A stretch of 64,000 nucleotides of DNA from CAWAHD01 sp963781785 (GTDB taxonomy: Bacteria; Planctomycetota; Planctomycetia; Isosphaerales; Isosphaeraceae). Positions 56,712 through 64,000 of the stretch are shown piece by piece. How positions within the stretch are numbered: the first letter of the stretch is position 1; each line of letters begins with the position of its first letter. The position numbers were made by a program, and so were the translations under genes. The notes under the pieces were generated by a model. The model saw only the letters and a list, made by a program, of their open reading frames with translations, did not search any database and was not told the DNA's origin. The stretch spans positions 2,232,001-2,296,000 of the forward strand of contig CAWAHD010000005.1 in the NCBI GenBank assembly GCA_963781785.1, in the 5' to 3' direction.

Positions 56712-59456
56712 TCAGCCCCAGGTCCAGCTCCACTGGCTCGGGCCTTTGGGAAGTGCGACCGTCCAGGTGAGGCGTCCGATCCGCGCGTTGAAGGTGGGCT
56801 CCGGGGTCTCGGGCGACGCCTGCCAGGGCCCGAGCTCGATGAGTCCGGGACAGGTCAGATCGACGAGGAGGGTCACGGGTTGGCTGAGGGTGACGTCCAA
56901 TCCGAGGTGATAGACCTTCGTGCCGATCGGACGTTCGAGACGGTAGGATACGTCGCCGCACGCGAAGGACTGTTTGATTCCGGTATGGGGCCATTGTCCG
57001 GGCAGAACGGGCCGCAGAGTTAGCTTGGATTCGACGGCGTCATGATCAAGGCCAGCCATGTCCAGCAAGGTCTCGATCAGCATCGCATACAGTTTGCGCG
57101 CGGCGCCGCCGGAGATGCCGGCGGGGCGCCCCGGCTCGGCGCCACGGATCTGGGCCCGGAGCATGAGGCCGAGCTGAGAGATCCGATTGACGATGCCGTC
57201 GAGCATGGCCAGAGCGCGCGACCAATGCTGGCCCTGGCCGGTCTCGCGCCCGAGTTGAATGTAGTACCGGGCTGTCCAGAGAGTGGCCAGGCTAGAGACT
57301 TCCTGGAGGTCGCTGGTGGGCCCGCCCAGGCCCGGCGGCTGCGGTTCGTACGAGTCGCGCACGAGGACGTTCGGGTCGCGATTGGCGGCGGTGCTCACCC
57401 GCAGAATCGCCTCGGCCGTCCGCACGATCCGCGGATCGGAGGCCGGCAAGAGGCCAAACGGCACCACCAATCCCAGCATGCTGATATCCAGGCTGGACGA
57501 GCTCTCGATCAAGAAGGCGGGGTCCTCGGTCCAGAGGCCCCGGATCGTCGAAAGCCGGCGAGCCTGGAGAAACCGACCCGACTCGGGGTCGATCATTCCC
57601 GGGCTCTCTTGACGGCTGCTGGGAATGACGCGGAGGATGCCATCATCCCAGATGCGATCAGCGCAGGCGTTCCAGCGGTCGGCTTGAGCCGTCGCGCTCT
57701 CTCGCCCGCCAGCCGCGCGGCCGCGCAGCCCGGCCACGGCCGAAGCATTCGAGTACAGAAACGCGCCGAACCGCTGGTCGCCGGTCCCCGCAGAGCTGAT
57801 CAGGTTGAGGTCCTCCAGCATCCGCAAACCGGGGTGCCCTCCGGAGTCGCCGCAGCAGACCATCGCCGCCTGCTCGACCATCGGCCAGAGCGTCGTGACG
57901 AATTCGATGTCTCCTGACCGGCGATAATAGCGCTCCAGCCCCCACGCAACCAAGGCCGTCTGGTCGACCGCCGGCGTCTCCCACTCGGGAACGCCATCGA
58001 GCGAATACTTCTGAAACCAGTAAGGAAACGTCTTGTCTCTCTGCCGCACCTTGTTGAGCCATTGATAGACGCCGCGGCCGATCTCAAGATGGCCCAGGCG
58101 CTCGAGCGCCTGGCTCACCCAGATCGCGTCCCTGGGCCAGCAATACGCACTGAGGCCACGGTCGAAGCCCGACGCGATGGCTCCGTGCTCGGCGTCAGCA
58201 TGCAAGGCCGCGGCCAGAGCCGTCCGGCGCAGGTGCACGGCATAGTTCGGATTCGGGAAATAAAGATCCGGGATCGGCTCGATGAAATCGTCCCAGACCT
58301 TGGACGACACGTGCTCGACTTCGTCCAGGTCGACCGAGCGAAACCAGTTGAGCGCCGGCCGCAGCCAGTGCTCAAACGTGCCACGGTCGCCGCTCCATCC
58401 GGTGAATGCACCGCTGATCAGCATGTCGACGATCACCAGGCTCCCGGCCGGGAGGTCGAGCGACCGGAACAGAATCGCCTCGTTGGGGCCCGTCGGCTCG
58501 CACTCGACGTCGCCGTGACCGTCGAGCGCCACGGCAAACTCTACGGTCGCGTCCCGCGCCAGCTTGCGGGTCGAGTGACCGTGCCCGCGGTTGATCGCCA
58601 GTAGCGACTTGTCAAGATCGTGCCAGCTCAGGCCGACATCGCCGACCCCGCCGTTGATCTCCGCCTGAACGTACACGCCGAAGATCACCCGGCGAGGGTC
58701 CTTCCCTTTGTTCCGGATGAGAAACCGTTTGATGTACTGCCCGGACGATCTGGCGCGGCCGGCGTTGACCGGAAGGCATTCACCGATCGCGGCGAAATCG
58801 ATGATCTCCACGCCGATCGGACCTTCGCGCCACGACAGCTTGGTCGAGAGCAGGTTCGTGGCTCCCTTGTACTCTTGAAGCACATCCCAGGCGGTGCGCT
58901 CGGTGAACCAATCCAGCCGCCGCCCCACGGCGAGGCCGCCGACAATCGCACGAAAATGGCAGCGACTTTGCGGTAAGTCACCCTCCTTGGGCCGAACCGA
59001 CGAATGAAGGCCGACCGTCGGAAAATAGACGTCATACGTCGCGCCGCGCGGATCGACCCGGATCGTCATCATGCGATTGCCGACCAGTCCCTCGGCTCCG
59101 GAAAGCAGGAGATCGGTGGTCCCGGTCCGATCAGGCAAGTTGGGGCGGACGATCGTATCCTGGATCGCACCGTGAGCGGTTGCGCCACCGCCTCCGTCGA
59201 CTCTCGCCCGATAACGCAGCCGCGTGTTCACGCCCTGGGGCGGGATCGGCGCATGCCAGAAACTGTTGGCCCCTTTGTTTTCGATCCAGTAGGCCGGCAG
59301 AACACCGAGCGGAACCTCATCGGCCGACAGCTCGAGCCAGACTCGCTGGTTGTCTTCGATCGGATGCGTGCCGATGACCGCAGCGGACCACATACCAGCT
59401 CGCACCGGCCCGCCCAGGCGGCCCTTCGCCGCCGTCTCGATCCAGGTAGCCAACAT
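56712..59456 (-). CDS. Glycoside hydrolase family 15 (glucoamylase-like)
   Basis: 914 residues. An N-terminal beta-rich domain (about 1-290) with GTHPIEDNQRVWLELSADEV is followed by the (alpha/alpha)6 barrel: SAYCWPRDAIWVSQALERLG, FPYWFQKYSLDGVPEWETPA, VDQTALVAWGLERYYRRSGD and RGLWTEDPAFLIESSSSLDI. The WPRDA and WE/E segments are the substrate-binding and catalytic regions of GH15, which releases glucose from alpha-glucans or trehalose. No signal peptide is seen, so it is probably cytoplasmic. I start at the ATG at 59456. The frame is open to 59780 without homology. Confidence 0.88.
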   Translation of the reverse strand: MLATWIETAAKGRLGGPVRAGMWSAAVIGTHPIEDNQRVWLELSADEVPLGVLPAYWIENKGANSFWHAPIPPQGVNTRLRYRARVDGGGGATAHGAIQDTIVRPNLPDRTGTTDLLLSGAEGLVGNRMMTIRVDPRGATYDVYFPTVGLHSSVRPKEGDLPQSRCHFRAIVGGLAVGRRLDWFTERTAWDVLQEYKGATNLLSTKLSWREGPIGVEIIDFAAIGECLPVNAGRARSSGQYIKRFLIRNKGKDPRRVIFGVYVQAEINGGVGDVGLSWHDLDKSLLAINRGHGHSTRKLARDATVEFAVALDGHGDVECEPTGPNEAILFRSLDLPAGSLVIVDMLISGAFTGWSGDRGTFEHWLRPALNWFRSVDLDEVEHVSSKVWDDFIEPIPDLYFPNPNYAVHLRRTALAAALHADAEHGAIASGFDRGLSAYCWPRDAIWVSQALERLGHLEIGRGVYQWLNKVRQRDKTFPYWFQKYSLDGVPEWETPAVDQTALVAWGLERYYRRSGDIEFVTTLWPMVEQAAMVCCGDSGGHPGLRMLEDLNLISSAGTGDQRFGAFLYSNASAVAGLRGRAAGGRESATAQADRWNACADRIWDDGILRVIPSSRQESPGMIDPESGRFLQARRLSTIRGLWTEDPAFLIESSSSLDISMLGLVVPFGLLPASDPRIVRTAEAILRVSTAANRDPNVLVRDSYEPQPPGLGGPTSDLQEVSSLATLWTARYYIQLGRETGQGQHWSRALAMLDGIVNRISQLGLMLRAQIRGAEPGRPAGISGGAARKLYAMLIETLLDMAGLDHDAVESKLTLRPVLPGQWPHTGIKQSFACGDVSYRLERPIGTKVYHLGLDVTLSQPVTLLVDLTCPGLIELGPWQASPETPEPTFNARIGRLTWTVALPKGPSQWSWTWG

Positions 59457-59849
59457 CGCGTGGTGGTCTCGCGGCCTCGCCGGTTTCAGGCAATCGAAAA
59501 AGCAACGACCCCCTCGTCCTCTTCCCGTCCCGCCTCGATCAACAGGCTGAGGTTGTCGCTCGATTCTGGTGTATCGGATGGGGCGCGCCGAAGAGGACGC
59601 TGATTTTGGCCGACACCCGGCCAGAATCACTGCGATGGAGCGGCGGATCACGTAGCCGCGAACGATCGCATCCTTCCGTTCACGGAAGTGAAGTGAAGCC
59701 CCACGCTCGTTTCGGGCTTGCATCCCGGAAGAGTGGCCGCGCGAGCCCATCTTCGGCCGCGGCACCGCAGCGCCGGCCAAAGGCGGGCGGGCTTTTCATC
59801 GATCCCCCGCCCAGAAAGATCGGAACTCAGTGCGATCTTCTTGCCCAGG
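59457..59849. other. Intergenic between csrA and GH15
   Basis: No gene recognised. Both neighbours are on the minus strand, so csrA could read into the GH15 gene. No clear terminator was seen. Confidence 0.45.
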
Positions 59850-60047
59850 TCACCGAGCCAGGACCAGATCGTCGGAATGTGCGGCCTTCGCAACCCGCCC
59901 GGGCGCAATCTCTTCCCGATAAACCCGCACGTCTCCAGGCGCCTCGATGCCGATGCGGATCTGATTGCGGTCGATCTTGACCACAGTGACAACGATGTTG
60001 TCACCAATGACGATTTTCTCGCCCAGCTTCCTGCTCAATACCAACAT
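59850..60047 (-). CDS. csrA: Carbon storage regulator CsrA
   Basis: 65 residues, normal length. The first strand LVLSRKLGEKIVIGDNIVV and the RNA-contact region IRIGIEAPGDVRVYREEI are conserved, including the Arg in VYREE. CsrA binds GGA motifs in mRNA leaders and changes translation or stability. A GGGAG ribosome site precedes the ATG at 60047. Confidence 0.95.
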   Translation of the reverse strand: MLVLSRKLGEKIVIGDNIVVTVVKIDRNQIRIGIEAPGDVRVYREEIAPGRVAKAAHSDDLVLAR

Positions 60048-60377
60048 GATCGACTCCCGGTTGATGCCTGACCTAGTGAATCCTGATTCCCTCTTTCATT
60101 CAACCCTCAATTCTTCACTCAATAACATGCATCTCCCGTGCCGCGTTTGAGAACACAAAAGACAGATTCATCATAACACGCACTTCCAAAAGGTATTACG
60201 CCGTTTCGACCTGGATTACTCTGCAACACCTACTGAACAAAAGATGTCACCCGAGCCGCGCGTTCCCATCAAATCGTTTGTAAAAACGGGAAGGCGAGGT
60301 CGCTAGCGGCCGCTTGAATCGAATCAAATCCGTGCCGATTTCTGGACGTGTCCTGCGCCGCGGATTCCCCGCGCCGG
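60048..60377. other. csrA leader and intergenic region
   Basis: AT-rich for this genome. It holds the csrA leader of about 115 bases and, further upstream, nothing recognisable until the metallophosphoesterase stop. Confidence 0.45.
60170..60178 (-). promoter_or_regulatory. Extended -10 promoter candidate for csrA
   Basis: On the minus strand TGTTATGAT (extended -10, TATGAT core). No good -35 box is seen at 17 bases. It would start transcription about 115 bases before csrA. Confidence 0.4.
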
Positions 60378-61085
60378 TCATGACCCGACGCGATGAATCA
60401 AGAGAGGGCGAAAACCGATGGCATCTGCGGCCACACAGTGGTAGCGGACGCCGCGGTGCAGTCCTTGGACAGCCGCCGGCCATTCGCTCTCTTTGTGCAG
60501 GTGGCCGTAAACGCACGCCGTCGCCTTCGCCCGCTCGATCAACTCCACGCACGCTCCTGGCTCTCCGTGAGCGTCGAATGGCGGATAGTGCCACAGCACG
60601 AACAGAGGCGCTTCCGGCCTGGTTCGCAAACGGCCCGCGTGCGCCAGGGCTTCTTCGAGGTCCTTCATCGGGCAGGCGGGTCGCTGCTGTCGCAAGTCGG
60701 CCGGTGAAGGCTTGACCGGTACCGCAGCTGCGCCGCAGACGACGGTTCCCTGGATCGACACAGCGTCCCCGTCGACCGCCCAGAGCGAGGGACGAAGCAG
60801 GCGGCGGATGGCTTCCAGGTTGTTCCACCACTGGTCGTGGTTGCCGGGCGCCAGCACCTTGAGCCCGGGCAGTCGGTCGAGCCAGGCCAGGTCCGGCTGA
60901 AGATCGCGGTGATTTCGTGCCATCGAGACATCACCCGGAACCAGGATCAGGTCACTGGGACGGATGACGTCTCGCCAGTTGGCCTCGATCTTCGCGGCGT
61001 GGTCGCGCCACCGAGCCGCATAGCGATCGCGGCGCTCGGGATTTGCGAACGACAGGTGCAGGTCGGAGATGGACCAGACATTCAT
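60378..61085 (-). CDS. Calcineurin-like metallophosphoesterase
   Basis: 235 residues. All metal motifs are present in order: SISDLHLS (D-x-H), LVPGDVSM (GD), APGNHDQWW (GNHD), LWHYPPFD (H) and YGHLHKES (GHxH). The fold binds two metals and cleaves phosphoesters; the substrate is unknown. Start at the ATG at 61085 (MNVWSISDLHLSF). The frame is open to 61127, but that part is translated from the GGATGAA repeat. Confidence 0.88.
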   Translation of the reverse strand: MNVWSISDLHLSFANPERRDRYAARWRDHAAKIEANWRDVIRPSDLILVPGDVSMARNHRDLQPDLAWLDRLPGLKVLAPGNHDQWWNNLEAIRRLLRPSLWAVDGDAVSIQGTVVCGAAAVPVKPSPADLRQQRPACPMKDLEEALAHAGRLRTRPEAPLFVLWHYPPFDAHGEPGACVELIERAKATACVYGHLHKESEWPAAVQGLHRGVRYHCVAADAIGFRPLLIHRVGS

Positions 61086-61088
61086 GAA

Positions 61089-61168
61089 AGGATGAAGGAT
61101 GAAGGATGAAGGATGAAGCGAGGACAATCACGGTCTGGTTAGTCGTTCATCCGTCATCCTTCATCCTT
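61089..61168. repeat. GGATGAA heptamer tract and its inverted counterpart
   Basis: Four GGATGAA units (61089-61117) face TTCATCC-type units (61146-61168) across about 30 bases, so the region can fold into a long hairpin. It lies between the MBL hydrolase stop and the metallophosphoesterase start, and its 3' half overlaps the last codons of the MBL gene. Confidence 0.8.
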
Positions 61169-61829
61169 TTTGCAGGAAGGGGTTTGTGCGTTTCTCGGCG
61201 CCGATCGTCGTGGCGGGGCCGTGGCCGGGGTAGATGATCGTTTGATCTGATAGGGGAAAGAGCTTGGAGCGGATCCCTCGAAGAAGCTGCGGGAGGCTTC
61301 CCCCGAGGTCGGTGCGACCGATCGAGCCGGCAAACAGGACGTCGCCGCCGAAAACGAACGGGGGATCAAACTCGTCGCACAGAAACACGACCGAGCCGGG
61401 GCTATGCCCTGGAATCTCGCGCACCTCGAGCGGGAATCCGGCGATCTGGAGGCGTTCCCCGTCGGCGACCAGCCGGTCGGCCTCGGGACTGGTAAGCGGC
61501 TGGCCGAACGGGGCGCTCAAGTTGGCCTCCGGATCGCTGAGCAAAGCCGCCTCGTTGCGACCGATGATCAAGGGTGCCGCCGGGAATGCCTGCTTCATCA
61601 CCAGGTTGCCGGCAATGTGGTCAGCATGACCGTGCGTGTTCAAGATCGCGGCCAGTTCGAGCCCGTGCTCATCGAGGAGCGCGCGGATCGACCGAGTGTC
61701 GAAGCCAGGATCGACCACCAAGGCGTCGTGCCGGCCCGTGCGCCAGAGGATGTATGAATTCTGGCCGAACGGAGCCGATTCCACAGTTTCAATCGTGCAT
61801 TGCGCGAGTGGTTCCCCGATCCCGGTCAT
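61161..61829 (-). CDS. MBL-fold metallo-hydrolase (glyoxalase II-like)
   Basis: 222 residues. The metal-binding THGHADHIAGN is intact. The further ligands are in EIPGHSPGSVVF, GGDVLFAGSIGRTD and IIYPGHGPATTIG, in the family order. The LFAGSIGRTDL segment is typical of small hydroxyacylglutathione-hydrolase-like enzymes, which cleave thioesters. Length matches the short form (about 210) without the glutathione-binding domain. ATG at 61829. Confidence 0.88.
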   Translation of the reverse strand: MTGIGEPLAQCTIETVESAPFGQNSYILWRTGRHDALVVDPGFDTRSIRALLDEHGLELAAILNTHGHADHIAGNLVMKQAFPAAPLIIGRNEAALLSDPEANLSAPFGQPLTSPEADRLVADGERLQIAGFPLEVREIPGHSPGSVVFLCDEFDPPFVFGGDVLFAGSIGRTDLGGSLPQLLRGIRSKLFPLSDQTIIYPGHGPATTIGAEKRTNPFLQKG

Positions 61830-62256
61830 TTGCCCGCCTTGCCTGGTGCGCTGTTCCGTGGACGGCCCACGATTCCGTCGGACCGTCGTGCTAGAGGAAA
61901 ACGACTAGGCCGGCGCCCTGCTGCCAGCCGCGGCCTGATCCGGTTATATCACTTCCAGGGCATTTTCCGCCAGGATTTTCGAAATTCAAGACATTGATTT
62001 GTTATCGGCTCGCCAATTGCGTGATAGACTAATTGTCGGTGCGCGGCGATGGACCGACTGATCAGTGTTCTAGACTATGATCAGTTCCACGGGCGTTTGA
62101 GCGAGGGATTCCCGCGACGGGTCAGCCTGTTGCCGAGCCGCTCAAGCGGGTCGGCCGGCCAGAGCGCGTTCGCGCCCCCAACCAACTCGATTTCGCAGTC
62201 GGCGGATGTTTGAAATTTCGGCGCCAACCTGGCAACCCAACGGAAGCGAGTCTTTC
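61830..62256. other. Intergenic, AT-rich patch upstream of DUF1571 gene
   Basis: No gene. The stretch 61970-62090 is AT-rich (ATTTGTTATCGG, GATAGACTAATTG) and may hold promoters for one or both divergent genes, but I cannot place boxes with confidence. Confidence 0.4.
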
Positions 62257-63337
62257 ATGCGAGCGCGAAATCATGGGTTTGGGCACGGCCGGGCTGGCTT
62301 GAGCGCGGCTTGGGCCGGTTGGTCTGGCGCATTGGCGATCGCGCTGGCGGCGAGCGCCCCAGCGGCGGTCGGGGAAGACTCCACCGGATCATCGTCCAAG
62401 TCCACGCAAACCTCCGCGAGCGGGGCGAAGAACGAAAAGGCTCCGGCTGCGACGAAGGGCGCGTGCAGCTTCCAAAACTGAGGTTGCGTCGTCCCGGACT
62501 GCGGGTGCGGGTGGCGACGCGTCGCAGAATTCCGCCGCCCAGCGCCCGAAGCGCTCCGCCCAGCCGAAGACGACCCGGGTGGCCTTGAAGCCAGACGCGC
62601 GAGCGGCGGCCGGAACGTCCGCGCGAACATCGGCCGTCCCGGAGTCGCCGATCGACCGGGCACTCCGAGAAATCGCCGAATGCCAGACGCGCTATCAAGG
62701 GGTGACCGACTATACCTGCACGTTCTTTAAGCAAGAGCGGATTGCCGGCCGCCTGATCCCGGTGCACATCATGTCGATGAAAGTCCGAGCCAAGCCGCAG
62801 AGCATCTACCTCAAGTTTCAGCAGCCTGCCCGCGGTCGCGAGGCGATCTACGTCGCCGGCAAGCATGGTGGCAGGGTGCTCGCTCACGACGTCGGCTTCA
62901 ACAAGCTTCTGGCGGGCACGCTTGAGCTCGAGCCCAGGTCAGCGCGGGCCATGGAAGATTGCCGGCATCCGATCACCGAGGCCGGTATTGGACCGTTGCT
63001 CGAGACGGTCGCCAAGCGCTGGTCATCGGAACTCAAGCCCGCGGACTCGATCATCCAGTTCCGGGAGGACATGCAGGTCGGCACAGCCCGCTGTATGATG
63101 ATCGAATCGATCCACCCGGAGCGCCGGCCGGACTTCCTTCATCACAAGGTGAGGGTGTTCATCGACCAGGACCTCGGGCTGCCGATCCGGTTCGAGGCCT
63201 ACGACTGGCCCAAGCAAAGAGGGGCGGAAGCCGAGCTGACCGAGCAATACACCTACACCGAGCTCAAGCTCAACGTCGGCCTCGAGGATTCCGATTTCGA
63301 TACGTCGAACGCGGCGTATTCCTTCGGGCGATTCTGA
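62257..63337 (+). CDS. DUF1571 domain protein, frameshifted
   Basis: About 360 residues. The first frame (ATG 62257) gives a signal-peptide-like start (WSGALAIALAASAPAAVGED) and a Ser/Lys-rich linker. The frame changes between about 62460 and 62575. The second frame then holds the DUF1571 domain: YQGVTDYTCTFFKQERIAGR, QSIYLKFQQPARGREAIYV and VFIDQDLGLPIRFEAYDWP. The fold is like the lipoprotein carrier LolA/LppX beta-sheet, so a lipid- or ligand-binding role outside the cytoplasm is plausible but unproven. Confidence 0.8.
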
Positions 63338-63467
63338 TCGGGGATCGAGCATCTCGCGTCACGAGGGCTTTGTGAGATTGGTGAGGTTGATTCGATTTGC
63401 TCGTGATCCGCGAGCCGGCCGCGGTCAATGATCGTGACGCGTGTCGTGGATCTGCCACCCGCCCCGG

Positions 63468-64000
63468 TCAGGGTTTTCGGCGCCGGTTATCGGACGGATC
63501 GGACGGATCCTTTCGGACGTCCGCACGCCGCGTGCCGTCGCACGCGGGATAGGTCGAGCAGCCCCAGAACTGCGCGCCCGCATTTTTGCCTTTACGGGCC
63601 GTGCACATCACCATCGATTTGCTGCACAATGGGCAATCGGGAGGCCGAGGATCTGGGCATTCAGCCGAGGTTCGCTAACCCCGGCTTCGCTCTCGCTCCA
63701 CGATCCTCGCGGCTGCGAGACGCTCGCTATAACCGCCGTCGTGAATGAATGCGCGCTCGAGCGTGGATATCTGGTTGTCCAGCAGATAGTTCGCCTGATG
63801 AATCAGGCAAATGACGGCGTTCGCCACGATCGCGGGATCTGGATGGTTCAACCACTGATGATACGGCCCAGAGGCATCAGCCTGCCGTGTCCGATCTGTC
63901 CGATCCGACTGATCAGTCTGATCGGACGCGGCAGCCGGCGTCCCGCTTCAGCCTGGGATCGCTGATCCCAGCGAGGTCCACTGGCGCCCCTTGTGCGGAT
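63468..64000 (-). pseudogene. Four-helix-bundle suffix/C4 zinc finger protein, disrupted
   Basis: Minus-strand frame ending TGA at 63470-63468. The upstream part reads ASGPYHQWLNHPDPAIVANA and ICLIHQANYLLDNQISTLER, the suffix that follows four-helix-bundle (23S rRNA intervening-sequence-like) domains. The frame then hits TAG at 63677-63675. It continues beyond as DCPLCSKSMVMCTARKGK and AQFWGCSTYPACDGTRRA, a topoisomerase-type C4 zinc finger. Another in-frame TGA lies at 63950-63948. The order suffix-zinc finger is the family arrangement, so the stop codons mark a pseudogene or base errors. The N-terminus is outside the window. Confidence 0.7.

Noticed and set aside
59457..59780. N-terminal extension of the GH15 gene
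   Set aside because: The frame is open but family-like sequence starts at the ATG at 59456; the extension is Arg/Pro-rich shadow sequence.
63468..64000. Diversity-generating retroelement
   Set aside because: Only an Avd-like neighbour fold is suggested; no reverse transcriptase or template/variable repeat is visible in the window.

Overview
This 64 kb window looks like a chromosomal fragment of a GC-rich planctomycete, most likely of the Isosphaeraceae/Gemmataceae type. The evidence is the gene content: a HYExAFE protein, an ECF sigma factor fused to a membrane-anchored C-terminal region, a DUF1571 protein, a fused MFS/spermidine synthase, an McsA/McsB module, csrA, and the split MoxR/DUF58/DUF4129/DUF4350 and RDD/SpoIIM sets. 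The many short palindromic repeats, including those that translate as AFQPD- and RLESPTY-like peptides, fit the same group. No rRNA, tRNA or CRISPR array was seen.

Layout. 1-11.6 kb is mostly housekeeping: a cut sugar isomerase, a methyltransferase, a lipase-like hydrolase, the aroB-dprA pair, an M50 protease, a homocysteine methyltransferase, a YkgJ protein, HYExAFE, coaD, a J-domain protein and the mcsA-mcsA-mcsB operon with a near-consensus promoter. 11.6-20.9 kb is envelope glycosylation and repeat-rich DNA: a GT4 gene with an internal deletion, a large inverted island of hairpin repeats, a very large methyltransferase-GT4-GT2-TPR gene with repeats inside its linker, a small REP-associated tyrosine transposase (RAYT) and a TPR protein. 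21.0-26.5 kb is a nested mobile island: two 1629-bp IS4-family copies in opposite orientation flank three tandem copies (two truncated) of a RAYT gene. Every junction carries the same motif, GTCCAGGGGGTCAGATCC.

26.6-45.5 kb holds a sigma factor, trpE, a membrane protein-DUF4129-DUF4350-MoxR-DUF58 operon, a thioredoxin-like protein, the fused spermidine synthase, a PfkB kinase, the ECF sigma fusion and an ABC-2 permease. 45.6-64 kb holds mfd, a Wzz-like fragment, a PPIC-type foldase lipoprotein, RDD and SpoIIM proteins, a GH15 glucoamylase-like enzyme, csrA, a metallophosphoesterase, an MBL-fold hydrolase, the DUF1571 protein and a disrupted four-helix-bundle/zinc-finger gene.

About seventeen genes, including trpE and mfd, are broken by frameshifts. 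At trpE the defect is the loss of one G and one C from short runs. Uncorrected homopolymer indels in a draft assembly are therefore a better general explanation than mass gene decay. Where reading frames clearly continue each other I annotate one gene and say where the frame changes.
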